64,000 bases of DNA from Streptomyces paludis. GTDB taxonomy: Bacteria > Actinomycetota > Actinomycetes > Streptomycetales > Streptomycetaceae. The stretch spans positions 7,564,001-7,628,000 of the forward strand of contig NZ_CP031194.1 in the NCBI RefSeq assembly GCF_003344965.1. Direction: 5' to 3'. Both the position numbers and the translations under genes were made by a program. The notes below the pieces were generated by a model. That model worked only from the letters and a program-made list of their open reading frames with translations. It was not told where the DNA came from and made no database searches. This document shows, piece after piece, positions 8,602 through 18,520 of the stretch (within the stretch, counting starts at the first letter, position 1; every line of letters starts with the position of its first letter).

Positions 8602-8628
8602 GGCGGCATCGGCCGGTCCGATGCCGCC
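8602..8628. terminator. Bidirectional hairpin terminator
   Basis: A perfect 11-bp stem (8602-8612 with 8618-8628) around a 5-nt loop lies between the converging ECF/ABC operon and the deacetylase gene, where it can end both messages. Confidence 0.75.
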
Positions 8629-8641
8629 GCTGCGCGGTGAC

Positions 8642-10174
8642 TCAGTTGCGTCCGAACGCGTCCTGGCGCTCGGTGAGCGCCGTACCGGCCTTCGGGCCGT
8701 CGGGTCCGTACAGCTCGGAGACCGTCACGAACTCGTACCCGTCGGCCTTCAGCTTCTCCAGCATGCCCGGCACCGCCGCCACCGAGGTGGCGTGGATGTC
8801 GTGCATCAGGACGATGCCCCCGGGCCTGACCGTGGAGGTCACCGTCGTCGAGACCTTGGCGCTGTCGTGGTACTTCCAGTCCTCGGTGTCGACGGACCAG
8901 AGGATCATCGGAAGCTCGGTCGCCCCGTCGACGGTCGCGTTGTGCGCTCCGTAGGGCGGGCGCATGACGGTGGGGTCGGAGCCGGTGATCTTGTTGATGG
9001 CGGCGTCCGTACGGTCCAGGTCGGCCCGTACCTCACCGGCGGACATCTTGCTGAGGTCACGGTGCTCCCAGCTGTGGCTGCCCAGCTCGTGACCGCCGGC
9101 GACCAGCTCCTTCACCACACCGGGCTGAAGCTCCGCGTTCCGGCCGACCAGGAAGAACGTCGCGCGGGCGTTGTACTCGGCCAGGTGCTTCAGGAGTTCC
9201 TCGGTGTACTGGCCGGGACCGTCGTCGAAGGTCAGGGCCACACACTTGACCGCGAGACAGTCGACGGAGCGCTTCGGCGCGGTGCCGCCCCCGCCCGGCG
9301 CGCCGACCTCCGACCCCTTGGGCGGGCCGCCGTCGAGGGTGAGTTCCTTGCCCGGGTCGAGGATCTGCTCCCACACCCGGCCGCCGAAGTCGGAGAGCAT
9401 CGGCTGTATTTCCCCGGAGGGCACCTCCGCGGTCACCACGCCCGCGGCCGGCGGGCCGACCGTACCGGCGTTGAAGGCGACCTGGAGGTCACCCTCCGGG
9501 GTGAAGGAGAGACTGTCGGGGCCGGAGCCGCCGGACGCGACCAGCGCCTTGGCCAGCAGCTCGGGGGTGACCCCTTCACGGTCCTTGAGCGAGTCCTTGA
9601 CCGCTGCGGCGAACTGGAGCAGATCGGCCTTCTTGCTGCTGATCAGGGCGAGGGCGGGCATGACCTTGCCGGTGCTGCCGTCGAACCACATGGTGGTGTC
9701 GCTGAGCCCGCTGCCCGCGCCGCCGCCCTCGAAGCGGGTGAGCCGCAGGCCGACGACATCGGCCGACGCGGCGAGGAACGAGAAGCTGACGTTCAGCTCA
9801 TGGCCCCCCTCGGCGGCCCCGGAGCCGCCCCCCGACGCGCCGTCGGCACAGGCCGACCCGTCGCCGTCCAGTTCCTTGCGGTTCTCCAGGTAGCTGTCGC
9901 GCTGCTTCTCCACATACGCCTTGAGCGCCGCCGTCAGGGCGTCCGCCCCCGGGATCACCGGGTAACTGGTGGCCCAGCGACAGGAACCGCCCTCGCTGCT
10001 GTCGTTGGCGAGACGCAGGCCGGGTATCCGCGCGGGATCCACCGGGGAGCTGTCGGCTCCGGCCTTCGCGCCGCCGGAGTCCTTGGCGGAGCCGTCCGAC
10101 GTGTCGTCCGCGCTGCACGCGGTGACGGCGAGCAGGGTGGTCAGGGTGATCAGGGCAGCCAGTGGCTGTCGCAT
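8642..10174 (-). CDS. Secreted lipoprotein polysaccharide deacetylase (NodB domain)
   Basis: A 510-residue protein that starts with a lipoprotein signal: MRQPLAALITLTTLLAVTAC, with Cys20 in the lipobox. The ATG at 10174 follows GAGGGGA; an in-frame upstream start at 10246 would bury the signal. Residues about 300-505 are a NodB deacetylase domain: LTFDDGP (metal Asp pair), HSWEHRDL (His metal ligands), RPPYGAHN, WSVDTEDW and LMHDIH. The middle part (about 50-290) resembles an RsiV/DUF3298-type substrate-binding domain. It probably removes acetyl groups from peptidoglycan or another surface glycan. Convergent with the ECF operon and possibly under the same sigma factor. Confidence 0.88.
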   Translation of the reverse strand: MRQPLAALITLTTLLAVTACSADDTSDGSAKDSGGAKAGADSSPVDPARIPGLRLANDSSEGGSCRWATSYPVIPGADALTAALKAYVEKQRDSYLENRKELDGDGSACADGASGGGSGAAEGGHELNVSFSFLAASADVVGLRLTRFEGGGAGSGLSDTTMWFDGSTGKVMPALALISSKKADLLQFAAAVKDSLKDREGVTPELLAKALVASGGSGPDSLSFTPEGDLQVAFNAGTVGPPAAGVVTAEVPSGEIQPMLSDFGGRVWEQILDPGKELTLDGGPPKGSEVGAPGGGGTAPKRSVDCLAVKCVALTFDDGPGQYTEELLKHLAEYNARATFFLVGRNAELQPGVVKELVAGGHELGSHSWEHRDLSKMSAGEVRADLDRTDAAINKITGSDPTVMRPPYGAHNATVDGATELPMILWSVDTEDWKYHDSAKVSTTVTSTVRPGGIVLMHDIHATSVAAVPGMLEKLKADGYEFVTVSELYGPDGPKAGTALTERQDAFGRN

Positions 10175-10252
10175 GGGCAAGGGTCCCCTCGGGGGTTCTG
10201 TCGGGGACATCGCCTGGGCGTCCCACATTTCCGTATCAGTACTCAACTGAAT

Positions 10253-10277
10253 AGACGACGGAAGTCCGGAACTGGTT
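10253..10277 (-). promoter_or_regulatory. Candidate ECF-type promoter for the deacetylase gene
   Basis: On the minus strand AAC (10277-10275, within TTGAACC) is followed after 17 bp by CGTCT (10257-10253). This matches the layout found before the ECF sigma gene at 4343-4367. The leader to the ATG at 10174 would be about 70 nt. Confidence 0.35.
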
Positions 10278-10332
10278 CAAGCCGCCGAAGAGTTGAACGA
10301 TACGGCATCCGGGGCCGCGGGCGGGGGCGAAC

Positions 10333-10378
10333 GCCGGGCCCCCGACCCCGCTGACCAGCGGGGATGCGGAGGCCCGGC
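10333..10378 (-). terminator. Nested hairpin terminator after the GH85 gene
   Basis: Outer arms 10333-10340 and 10371-10378 (8 bp, perfect) enclose inner arms 10346-10352 and 10357-10363 (7 bp, perfect, 4-nt loop). It lies just past the GH85 stop and would end the long glycan-utilisation message. Confidence 0.7.
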
Positions 10379-10401
10379 AGAATGCGGCCGGGTCGCTCCG
10401 G

Positions 10402-13068
10402 CTACCCGCGGAGCACGGTCTCGGCCCTGTTGCCCGCGTAGTCCTCCAAGACGGCCACGACCCGGCCGGCCGGCCGGGACATGGTGACCGTCATCGCCGC
10501 GCGGGTGGTGCGGCCCCGGATGATGTAGGGCTTGTTCCCCGATCCGTAGGTCGTCGCGAACTGCTTCGGTACGCCGTCCTCAAGGACGGTGAGGGTGTGC
10601 CAGTCCGCCAGCTCCGGCCGGGAGAAGGTGAACGTGTTGCCGCTGATCCGTACGGCGGAGGCGGGGTACGGCGTGATCTCCGCGTCGGCGAAGGCGCCGC
10701 GCACGGCGGTCGGTGTGCCGGTGCCCGCCCGCGCGGTGAGGAGGTACGTGCCGCCGTGCACCGGGACGCCGGTCAGGGTGGTGCCGGTGGCGGTGCCCGG
10801 GACGGTGACCGTCCGGGTGTGGGGTGTGGAGGTGTCGACACCGGTCAGCCGCAGGGTGACCGGCTTCCCCGAAGCGGGCGGTGTCCAGGAGACCTTGAGG
10901 GTGCCGTCCCGGCCGGCGACGGTGGTCAGCCTGTCCGGCGCCGTCCCCAGGTCGAACGGTACGGTGGCGGGCGCGCTCCGGCTGCCGTCCGGGCCGACCG
11001 CCACGAGCCTGATGGTTCCCGAGGTGGCGGTGAAGCGCTTGGCGTAGAAGACGTCGTCATAGACGCCGCCCAGATAGGTGTCGTCGAGATAGACGTCGTA
11101 GCGGCGCACGGTGTCGTAGCCGTCGAGCTGCCAGCCTAGGAACAACTCGTCCGTGCCGGCCAGCAGTTGGGTGATCTCCAGCCCCTTCGGGGCGGCCGGG
11201 GTACGGTCCACGCCGTCGCGCAGGGCCAGGGAGCCCAGATTGACCTGGTAGTTCGGGACGGACTGGGGCCCGGCGGCGACGACGAGGCCGAGCGAGGCGA
11301 CGCGCTCGCCGGCGTACGCCGACAGATCGGCCGTCACGGTCTCCCAGCCGTCGGTGCGCCGGCCGGTCCCGGCCAGCGGCACCTGCACGACCTTGTCCGG
11401 GTCGGAGGCGAGCACAAGGGCCAGCCGCAGCTGGGAACCGTCGTCGGCCGACGGCTTGTTGTAGGTGAGGGCGAGGCTGGAGCGGGAGGTCACGGCCAGA
11501 TCGGTCTTGTAGAGGCGCACCGTGTTGTCACTGGCGAGGGTGCCGCTGAGGACGAGGGAGCTGCCGCCGTCGTAGCCGCCGATCTTGCGGTAGGAGAATC
11601 TGCTCGCCGGGGTGTACCGGGGGCCGTAGTCGAAGTCCGCGGCCAGCGGTGTGCGGTCCGCGTCGATCCACCACTGCCAGGAGACAGGGATGTCCTGGAC
11701 GTTGATATTGCCCCACTCGGCGTCGCTGGACAGCCTGCCCTCGCTCCATGTCGACAGTCCGTGACCGGTGTTGAACGAGGTGGCGAACGTGGTGCCCTTG
11801 ATGACGGAGCGCTCGGCGATGTACTTGGAGATGCCCTTCCAGCTCCCCTCGGGGGTGGTGGCCCCCTGCGACGAGCCGGTCCACCAGCGGCGTTCCCGGT
11901 CAAAGACCTGTGCCTGGGCCGCGTCGTCGGTCTTGGCGGCGTAGTCGGAGGAGACGAAGTCGGCGCCGAGGGTGGCGATGGCGTTCATCGGGGTGCCGTC
12001 GGGGCCGAGGTTGTCGTCCAGGTTGTAGGGCTGGTTGAACTGGTACATCCCCGCCTCGACACCCGCGAACACACTGGCCCGGGAGTCCAGGCCCAGCCCC
12101 GCCGCGTACGCCTTCGAGTTGGTGAGTCTGGACTTGTTCCACCAGTAGTTCAGGAAGATGGAGTCGGACACGTCACCGAGCCGGGGGTCGCGCACGAACG
12201 GGCCGTTGACCGCGTTGAACTCGTTCTGGTAGGAGATCGAGCCGGTGGAGTTGTGGATGGAGTCGTACCACTGCACATACATCCCGCCGTCGCGCAGCTG
12301 CTTGAGGAACTGCTTGTACGCGGGGATGTCGGCCGCGGCGACGGCGCTCTCCTGGTTGACGAAGTAGCCGTCGAAGCCGTAGTACTCGGCGACCTCGATG
12401 AGCTTGGCCGCCGCCGGGAAGGCACCGGTGGCGTCACGGACCAGCAGCTCGGAGTAGTCCTGGTCGCCGCGGTCGTTCGGGGAGAAGAAGATACAGGCCA
12501 GCGACCGCACCCCGTTGGCGTGCGCTGCGTTGGTGTAACCGGGGTTGGGCAGGTTCAGCATGCCGAACTCGAACCACTTCTCGCGCCAGTCCAGGTCCGG
12601 ATCGTAGGAGGACACCGGTACGCCCTCGGTGGGCATCCCGTGCCAGGCCGCGTACGCGTCCGTGTACTGCCAGTAGTTGAAGAGATACTGGCTGAACTCG
12701 TTGGTGTACGGGTGGCTTTCGAAGAAGGCGTTGCCGTAGTCGCCCGCCAGGGTGAGGTGCTGGGTCTGCGCGGGCAGCGCCTTGTTGCGCTGGGTCGCGG
12801 AGAGGGGTGCCGTACGGGTCTGGAGGGGCACCTTGGCGCGCAGATACGCCGCGCCGGTGTCGTCCGCGGGGTTCCAGCGCAGCAGGTCGGTGGAGGAGTA
12901 GCCGTGCTGGTAGGGCTGGTTGGCCCCCACCGCGCTGTCCCCCGTCCACGGCAGGGTGTCGCTCGCCTCGGCGTTTCCGGTGCCGAGGGTGAGGGCGAGC
13001 ACCACGGCCAGGGCCCCGGCGCCGGCCCGTAACGTGGACCTTCCTCCGGTTCTGCGATTGCGCGACAT
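10402..13068 (-). CDS. Secreted endo-beta-N-acetylglucosaminidase, GH85
   Basis: An 888-residue exported enzyme. Residues 1-36 form a Sec signal peptide (RSTLRAGAGALAVVLALTLG, cleavage near AEA). The catalytic GH85 barrel spans about 60-420 and includes FGMLNLPNPGYTNAAHANGV, CIFFSPNDRGDQDY and the active-site strand GFDGYFVNQES near residues 231-241, where Asn and Glu are the substrate-assisted catalytic pair. C-terminal beta-sandwich and Fn3-like modules follow. GH85 enzymes cut between the two GlcNAc residues of the N-glycan core and release Man-GlcNAc oligosaccharides. The ATG has GAGGAA 9 bp upstream. It is the last gene of the glycan locus, 39 bp after GH3, behind a hairpin. Confidence 0.85.
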   Translation of the reverse strand: MSRNRRTGGRSTLRAGAGALAVVLALTLGTGNAEASDTLPWTGDSAVGANQPYQHGYSSTDLLRWNPADDTGAAYLRAKVPLQTRTAPLSATQRNKALPAQTQHLTLAGDYGNAFFESHPYTNEFSQYLFNYWQYTDAYAAWHGMPTEGVPVSSYDPDLDWREKWFEFGMLNLPNPGYTNAAHANGVRSLACIFFSPNDRGDQDYSELLVRDATGAFPAAAKLIEVAEYYGFDGYFVNQESAVAAADIPAYKQFLKQLRDGGMYVQWYDSIHNSTGSISYQNEFNAVNGPFVRDPRLGDVSDSIFLNYWWNKSRLTNSKAYAAGLGLDSRASVFAGVEAGMYQFNQPYNLDDNLGPDGTPMNAIATLGADFVSSDYAAKTDDAAQAQVFDRERRWWTGSSQGATTPEGSWKGISKYIAERSVIKGTTFATSFNTGHGLSTWSEGRLSSDAEWGNINVQDIPVSWQWWIDADRTPLAADFDYGPRYTPASRFSYRKIGGYDGGSSLVLSGTLASDNTVRLYKTDLAVTSRSSLALTYNKPSADDGSQLRLALVLASDPDKVVQVPLAGTGRRTDGWETVTADLSAYAGERVASLGLVVAAGPQSVPNYQVNLGSLALRDGVDRTPAAPKGLEITQLLAGTDELFLGWQLDGYDTVRRYDVYLDDTYLGGVYDDVFYAKRFTATSGTIRLVAVGPDGSRSAPATVPFDLGTAPDRLTTVAGRDGTLKVSWTPPASGKPVTLRLTGVDTSTPHTRTVTVPGTATGTTLTGVPVHGGTYLLTARAGTGTPTAVRGAFADAEITPYPASAVRISGNTFTFSRPELADWHTLTVLEDGVPKQFATTYGSGNKPYIIRGRTTRAAMTVTMSRPAGRVVAVLEDYAGNRAETVLRG

Positions 13069-13097
13069 GACATTTCCTCGCTTTCTCCGCAGGGGGA

Positions 13098-13124
13098 CGG
13101 CCGGCCCTCAGGACGGGCCGGCCG
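13098..13124 (-). terminator. Hairpin straddling the GH3 stop codon
   Basis: A perfect 10-bp stem (13098-13107 with 13115-13124) has a 7-nt loop that contains the GH3 stop codon (13108-13110). It sits just before the GH85 ribosome site, so it may attenuate or process the message between the intracellular enzymes and the secreted GH85. Confidence 0.5.
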
Positions 13125-15405
13125 GTGAAGTGCCGTACGGGCGAAGGACGGTGTGCAGATCCTCCACGTACAGATCGGTCCGCGCGTGCCGGGTCGCGCC
13201 CTCGGCCAGACAGCGCGCGGCGGGCAGCTCCCAGGCGATGACGGCGCGCGCCCCCGCCGCCACCGTGACCCGCTCGAACGCGAGCAGTTCGCGCAGCCGG
13301 GGCAGCACGGTCCCGCCGCCGCGTTGGGCGAACAGCGGGACGACCGCCTCGGCTTCGGTGGAGCCCGGGTTGGTCACACCGACACTGACCCGTACGGTCC
13401 GGCCGGTCAGCTCCGCCGTGAGCCCGTCGACGACGACCGGCCGGTAGCGCAGACCGAAGCCGAAGGGGAAGAGCACCGGGTCCGCCGCGTCCCGGTACAC
13501 ACCGTCGGGCGGATGCCGGTCGTTGTACCGCACCGGCACCACGCCGGGATGGCGCGGCAGGGTGAACGGCAGCCGGCCCACCGGTTCGACGGCGCCGAGG
13601 AGCGCGTCGACCACGGCCCCGGCGCCGTGCGGGCCCGGATACCCGGCCCACAGCACGGCGTCCGTGTGCGCGGCCACCGCGGTGAGCACATGCGGCCGGC
13701 CCGCGACGACGACCGCCGCCACGGGACAGTGCGCCGCGGCCCGTACGGCGGTGACCAGCGCGTCCTGGTCCCCGGGCAGGGACACGTCCGCGAGATCGAC
13801 CCCCTCGCCCGCCGTCGCGACGGCCGGGGCCTCGGCCGAGGCGCCGTTGGCGGCGAACCGGTCGGCGTAGGCGCGGTGGCTCGTTCCGCCCAGGGCGAGA
13901 AGCACCAGGGAGGCGTCGCACAGATCGGCCGCCGACGGCACACCGGCCACACACACCACCTCGGTGTGCGGCAGCGCCCGGCGCAGGGCGACCTCCAGGC
14001 TCTCCGCCGACCACGCGGGCAGCGGCGGCACATAGTCCCCCAGCAGCGCGGTGACCTGGCGGGCGTTGGGGCCCGCCAGCACCACCTTGGTCAGGGAGCG
14101 CGGATCCAGGGGCAGCAGCCCGCCGCTGTTCCGCAGCAGCACCAGGGACTGCCGGGCCAGCCGCCGGGAGAGCCGTCGGGTCGTCCGGGCGGCGAGCGTC
14201 AGCCGCTCCCGCGCCGCGGCCCCGTCCCGTACCCCGCCGCCGTCAGCGGCCCCGTCCCGTACCCCGCCGCTCTCCGGGGCGCCGGTGCGGGCCTCGCCGG
14301 GCCCGCCGGCCAGCAGGCCCATCCGGTACTTGAGCGTGAGCACCCGGCGGCAGGCGGTGTCGATGAGCGCGGCCAGGGCCGGATCCCCTTCGGCGGCCGA
14401 GTCCAGCAGGGCGAAGGACTCGTCCCAGAGCGAGAGATCCACCCCCGCCGCCAGCGCCGCCGCCGCGGCGGCCACCGGGCTCCCCGCCATGACGGCGAGC
14501 CGGTCCACGGCCAGACCGTCCGCCATGACGATCCCGTCGAACCCGCACTCGGTGCGCAGAAAACCGGTGAGCAGCTCACGGTTGGCGCAGCACGGCACCC
14601 CGTCGATGTCGTTGTAGGCCGCCATGAAGCCCCGCGCGCCCGCCTCCACCGCCGCCCGTACACACGGCAGATGCAGCTCGCGCAGATCGCGCGCGCCGAT
14701 GACGGCCGACTGGCCGTTGCGCCCCCCGACGGCCTCGCCCTGGGCCGCCAGATGCTTGAGGACGACGGCGACACCGCCCGAGGGGGAACCGAGGCCGGAC
14801 TGCATACCGGTCACCACGGCCCGGGTCAGCTCGGCCGCCAGCAGCGGATCCTCGCCGAAACACTCCTCGGCCCGGCCCCAGCGCGGATCGCGCAGCAGAT
14901 CGAGGGCCGACACCAGCGCGAGATGCACACCACTGGCCGCCAGCTCCGCGCCGACCGACGCCGCCGCCTCCCGAAGGGTGCCGGGGTCCCATCCGGCGGC
15001 GACGGCGAGGTTGGTGGGCAGCAGGGTGCCGCCCAGGGCCTGGTGCCCGTGCGGCGCCTCCTCCGACAGCAGCACCCCGATCCCGTGCCGGCCCGCCCGG
15101 ACCACCTCCTCCTGGACCAGGGCCGCGACCTCGGCCCGCTCCTCGGGCCGGATGCCGTTGTCCCACGTACGGCCCGACCAGGCGTCCGCGCGGAACAGCC
15201 CGTACAGCGCGCCGAGCCCGCCCCACCGGTCCAGCTCCGCCCGCGCCCGGTCCGTCAGCCGGAACCCGCCGCGCGCGGACCGCTCCACGGCCTGCCAGCC
15301 GTAGAGCCGCTGGTTGAGCTGGCCCGCCTTCTCGGCCGGGGACAGCTCGGCGATCAGCCGCTCGACGGCGGGCGGCGCGGGCGCGGCGAGGTCAGCGGCC
15401 GGCAC
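13108..15405 (-). CDS. Glycoside hydrolase family 3 (beta-glucosidase type)
   Basis: A 765-residue enzyme with the GH3 layout: an N-terminal TIM barrel with [16 protein letters not shown] (residues about 170-190), [14 protein letters not shown] and nucleophile strand [16 protein letters not shown] with Asp near residue 296. The alpha/beta sandwich follows, then a C-terminal Fn3-like domain (about 660-760). It lacks the NagZ signature KH(F/I)PG(H/L)G, so it is not an ordinary beta-N-acetylglucosaminidase. No signal peptide, so it acts inside. It overlaps the GH5 gene end by 14 bp. A Ser/Gly/Ala linker near 365-395 contains a short internal repeat ([20 protein letters not shown]). Confidence 0.88.
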   Translation of the reverse strand: MPAADLAAPAPPAVERLIAELSPAEKAGQLNQRLYGWQAVERSARGGFRLTDRARAELDRWGGLGALYGLFRADAWSGRTWDNGIRPEERAEVAALVQEEVVRAGRHGIGVLLSEEAPHGHQALGGTLLPTNLAVAAGWDPGTLREAAASVGAELAASGVHLALVSALDLLRDPRWGRAEECFGEDPLLAAELTRAVVTGMQSGLGSPSGGVAVVLKHLAAQGEAVGGRNGQSAVIGARDLRELHLPCVRAAVEAGARGFMAAYNDIDGVPCCANRELLTGFLRTECGFDGIVMADGLAVDRLAVMAGSPVAAAAAALAAGVDLSLWDESFALLDSAAEGDPALAALIDTACRRVLTLKYRMGLLAGGPGEARTGAPESGGVRDGAADGGGVRDGAAARERLTLAARTTRRLSRRLARQSLVLLRNSGGLLPLDPRSLTKVVLAGPNARQVTALLGDYVPPLPAWSAESLEVALRRALPHTEVVCVAGVPSAADLCDASLVLLALGGTSHRAYADRFAANGASAEAPAVATAGEGVDLADVSLPGDQDALVTAVRAAAHCPVAAVVVAGRPHVLTAVAAHTDAVLWAGYPGPHGAGAVVDALLGAVEPVGRLPFTLPRHPGVVPVRYNDRHPPDGVYRDAADPVLFPFGFGLRYRPVVVDGLTAELTGRTVRVSVGVTNPGSTEAEAVVPLFAQRGGGTVLPRLRELLAFERVTVAAGARAVIAWELPAARCLAEGATRHARTDLYVEDLHTVLRPYGTSPAGPS

Positions 15406-16693
15406 GGTCGGCGGTCCGCGTCAGTACGGCGTCATCGCTGACGGACGAGTAGAAGGTGCGGCCGGTCGGTGCGGCCGTGACCGTACGGTCGAGGGAGCGG
15501 GCCCCGAGCGCGGCGGGATCGGCGGCGGCGGTCGAGGTGACCAGAGCGGGCCGGCTCCCCGCGCGGGCGAGGTCCATCCACGCCTCGAAGACACCACCGC
15601 CCGGGGAGAGTTCGGCCCGGGAGAGGGGGACGTCCCGGCCGTCGACCGGAATCACGACGGCCTCGCGCCGGGGCGCCGGTCGCGGCCGGTCGCGCAGCTC
15701 CGCGGCCAGCTCGGCGAAGCGCCGCCCGATCGGCTTCACCGCGCCGTCGGCACCGATCAGCCCGAGACTGTGCTCCAGTTCGGGGAAGTCGCCCAGCCGG
15801 CGGTCCACATCGTGCGAACACCACCAGGTGACCCCCCACAGCGCCTCGCTGTCGGCGGCGGCGCGCACCGTTCCCTCGCAGAAGCCGGGCGCCTGCTCCT
15901 CGGTGAGGTGGTTGAGCGGCGCCCCCACCTCCTGCAGCCACACCGGGCGGGCCGGATCGACGGCGAAGGCCCGGGACAGCTCGACGAGATAGGCCGCGTG
16001 GTGGAGGCTCTCGTGCGACATCGGACCGTACCCCTGCGCGGTGCCGTTGAAGATCCAGGAGTGCACCACGCTCATGTCGCCGAACCGGCTGGAGTGCGCC
16101 GGTACGAAGGCGTGCCCGTCCGCGTACCAGACCGCGTCGTACTCCGCGTTGAGCCGGAAGTGGCGCGGGTCGCGCGCCCCGGTCCCGTGCAGGGCGCCCA
16201 GCCAGGACGACACCTGCTCCGGTGTGGCGGACATCGGGGTGGGGTGCACGGCGGAGGTGAACTGGTTGACCTCGTTGCCCAGTGTCAGCCCGAGGAAGTT
16301 GGGCAGATCGCGCAACCGGTCCTCGAACGCCTCGACCAGCCGGGTCTGCGCGTCGACGGCGTCCGGATCGCTGAACATACTGCGCCGGTGCCAGTCCGTC
16401 AGCCAGCTCGGCACGAAGTCGAATCCGGACAGATGCCCCTGGAGGACATCGACGGACGCGTCGAGACCGGCCTCACCGGCGATCTCCACCACCCGGCGGA
16501 CATCGCGCAGCGCGCGGGCCCGGATCAGGGTCCGGTTGGGCTGCACCACGGGCCACAGCGGCAGGACGCGGACATGGTCGAGCCCGAGGGCGGCGAGGGC
16601 CTCCAGATCCCGCCGGACGGACGCCCAGTCCGGATCCAGCCAGGAGTAGAACCAGTCCCGGGAGGGGGTGTAATTGACTCCGAACCTCAGCAT
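15392..16693 (-). CDS. GH5-type beta-glycosidase, probably beta-mannosidase of the GH5_18 kind
   Basis: A 433-residue cytoplasmic (beta/alpha)8 enzyme. [12 protein letters not shown] near residue 138 holds the acid/base Glu after Asn, as in clan GH-A, and [10 protein letters not shown] near residue 252 holds the nucleophile Glu. The N-terminus [15 protein letters not shown] and the [10 protein letters not shown] stretch match beta-mannosidases known from bifidobacterial N-glycan clusters that split Man-beta-1,4-GlcNAc. That subfamily call is inference from motif feel and context. The start lies 1 bp after the permease stop, and its end overlaps GH3, so permease-GH5-GH3 form a coupled block. 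Confidence 0.72.
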   Translation of the reverse strand: MLRFGVNYTPSRDWFYSWLDPDWASVRRDLEALAALGLDHVRVLPLWPVVQPNRTLIRARALRDVRRVVEIAGEAGLDASVDVLQGHLSGFDFVPSWLTDWHRRSMFSDPDAVDAQTRLVEAFEDRLRDLPNFLGLTLGNEVNQFTSAVHPTPMSATPEQVSSWLGALHGTGARDPRHFRLNAEYDAVWYADGHAFVPAHSSRFGDMSVVHSWIFNGTAQGYGPMSHESLHHAAYLVELSRAFAVDPARPVWLQEVGAPLNHLTEEQAPGFCEGTVRAAADSEALWGVTWWCSHDVDRRLGDFPELEHSLGLIGADGAVKPIGRRFAELAAELRDRPRPAPRREAVVIPVDGRDVPLSRAELSPGGGVFEAWMDLARAGSRPALVTSTAAADPAALGARSLDRTVTAAPTGRTFYSSVSDDAVLTRTADRAGR

Positions 16694-16694
16694 G

Positions 16695-17570
16695 TCACCC
16701 TTTCAGCCCGCCGGATTCCAGCCCGCGGAAGAAGTAGCGTTGCAGTGCCGCGAAGAACGCGATGATGGGAATCAGGGCGATGACCGTGCCGGCGGCGATC
16801 AGGCGCGGATCGTCGTAGAAGGTGCCGCGCAGCCGGTTCAGACCGACGGTGAGGGTGTAGTTGTCCTCGCTCGACAGGACGATCAGCGGCCACAGGAAGT
16901 CGTTCCACGAGCCCACGAAGGCGAACACCGCCACCACCGTGATCACGCCCTTGACCTGCGGCACGGAGACCCGGATGAACCGCTGCCAGGCGTTGGCGCC
17001 GTCGATGACGGCGGCCTCCTCGAACTCCGGCGGGAGGCTGGCGAAGGCGTTGCGCATCAGCAGGACGTTCAGCGCCGCCACCAGCGTGGGCAGGGCGACC
17101 CCGAGGAGTGTGTCCGCCAGTCCGGCCGCCCTGACGGTCAGGAACTGCGAGATCAGCACGGTCTCCGCCGGGACGAGCAGCGCCGCCACCACGAGCGCGG
17201 TCACCGCCGCCCGGCCCCGGAAGCGCAGCTTGCCCAGCGCGTAGCCGGCGCAGGTGGCCCCCACCACATTGCCGGTCACCGCCATGACCGCCACCAGCAG
17301 GGAGTTGAGCAGATAGTGCGGTACGGGAATCCGGTCCAGCACCGTCCCGAAGTGCTCGAACGTCGGGTGCTCGGGGATCACACTCGGCGGTCGCTCGTAC
17401 AGCGGCTCGCCCGCGCCCTTGAGGGAGAGCGAGAGCTGCCACAGCAGCGGCCCGGCCAGCAGCAGGGCCATCAGTACGAGCACGGCGTAACGGGCCACGG
17501 CGCCGGACGGCACCCGGCGCGGCCCCCGGGCGGCCCCGCGCCCGGCACCGCTTCCGCTGGAACGGGGCAT
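16695..17570 (-). CDS. ABC sugar transporter permease 2 (second importer)
   Basis: A 291-residue permease of the carbohydrate CUT1 class with about six membrane helices and the cytoplasmic EAA loop [21 protein letters not shown], ending in the typical [14 protein letters not shown]. The ATG at 17570 overlaps the stop of the first permease (ATGA). With that protein it forms the channel of the importer served by the binding protein at 18517. No ATPase is encoded in the window, so a shared ATPase of the MsiK kind, known from streptomycetes, is likely used. Confidence 0.9.
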   Translation of the reverse strand: MPRSSGSGAGRGAARGPRRVPSGAVARYAVLVLMALLLAGPLLWQLSLSLKGAGEPLYERPPSVIPEHPTFEHFGTVLDRIPVPHYLLNSLLVAVMAVTGNVVGATCAGYALGKLRFRGRAAVTALVVAALLVPAETVLISQFLTVRAAGLADTLLGVALPTLVAALNVLLMRNAFASLPPEFEEAAVIDGANAWQRFIRVSVPQVKGVITVVAVFAFVGSWNDFLWPLIVLSSEDNYTLTVGLNRLRGTFYDDPRLIAAGTVIALIPIIAFFAALQRYFFRGLESGGLKG

Positions 17571-18520
17571 CAGGTGTTCCTCTGCTTGCGCTGCGCGGCG
17601 AGCTGCGCCAGGAGCAGACCGCCGAGGATGACGAACATGACGAGGCTGATCGCGCCCGCGTACCCGGTACGCGCCTGGAGTCCGGTGCCCTCGCGCTGGA
17701 TGAGCATGGTCATGGTGAGATCGCCGCCGCCCACCCCGCCGGTGCCGTTGGTGAGGACATAGATCTCGCCGAACACCCGGAAGGCGGCGACCGAGGACAG
17801 CACCGTGACGAGCGCCATGGTCGAACGCACCCCCGGCACGGTGACACTGAGGAAGGCTCGCACCGGGCCGGCCCCGTCCACGGCCGCCGCGTCGTACAGG
17901 CTGCGGTCGATGTTCACCAGCGCCGCCAGATAGATCACCATGTAGTAGCCCAGGCCCATCCACACGGTGACGAACATCGCGCTGAAGAGCAGCAGCCAGC
18001 GGTCACTGAGGAAGGGGAAGGGCGCGGCGGCGATCCCCAGGGTGCCGGCCAGCTCGTTCACCAGCCCCCTCTTGTCCAGCATGTTCGTCCAGATCAGCCC
18101 GACGACCACCGGGGACATGACCACCGGCAGATACATAGTGGTACGGAAGAACCCGGCCAGCCGGTCCGTCGTGCTGATCAGGACGGCCAGCATCAGCGGC
18201 AGCACCACCATCACGGGCACCACACACACGGTGTAGAGGGTGGAGTTCAGCAGCGCCGTCGTGAACCGCTCGTCGGCGAACATCCTGCGGAAGTTGTCCA
18301 CCCCCACGAACTCGCCGGTCCTCAGCAACGTCGAGTCGGTGAAGGCCAGTTGCAGGGTGTTCACAAAGGGCACGAGCACCATGAGCACGATGACGGCGAG
18401 CGCCGGCAGCAGAAACAGCCACGGTGTCGCGTACCAGCGGTGGGTGGCCAGCGGGCTCCGGTGACGGAGCCCGCGCCCCCTCCGCCACCGGGACCCGTCC
18501 CGGGTCGCGGTCGCTGTCAT
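17570..18520 (-). CDS. ABC sugar transporter permease 1 (second importer)
   Basis: A 316-residue CUT1-type permease: a cytoplasmic N-terminus, first helix WLFLLPALAVIVLMVLVPFV, and EAA loop YDAAAVDGAGPVRAFLSVTVPGV near residue 225. The ATG overlaps the binding-protein stop by 4 bp. The frame stays open far upstream across the binding-protein gene, but that part is out of register with real coding and is ignored. Confidence 0.9.
   Translation of the reverse strand: MTATATRDGSRWRRGRGLRHRSPLATHRWYATPWLFLLPALAVIVLMVLVPFVNTLQLAFTDSTLLRTGEFVGVDNFRRMFADERFTTALLNSTLYTVCVVPVMVVLPLMLAVLISTTDRLAGFFRTTMYLPVVMSPVVVGLIWTNMLDKRGLVNELAGTLGIAAAPFPFLSDRWLLLFSAMFVTVWMGLGYYMVIYLAALVNIDRSLYDAAAVDGAGPVRAFLSVTVPGVRSTMALVTVLSSVAAFRVFGEIYVLTNGTGGVGGGDLTMTMLIQREGTGLQARTGYAGAISLVMFVILGGLLLAQLAAQRKQRNT

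Noticed and set aside
11167..13032. Open frame of 621 codons antisense to GH85
   Set aside because: Val/Gly-rich low-complexity shadow of a clear GH85 gene.
13108..15405. GH3 as a NagZ-type beta-N-acetylglucosaminidase
   Set aside because: The NagZ motif KH(F/I)PG(H/L)G is absent; the segment reads [14 protein letters not shown], as in beta-glucosidase-like members.
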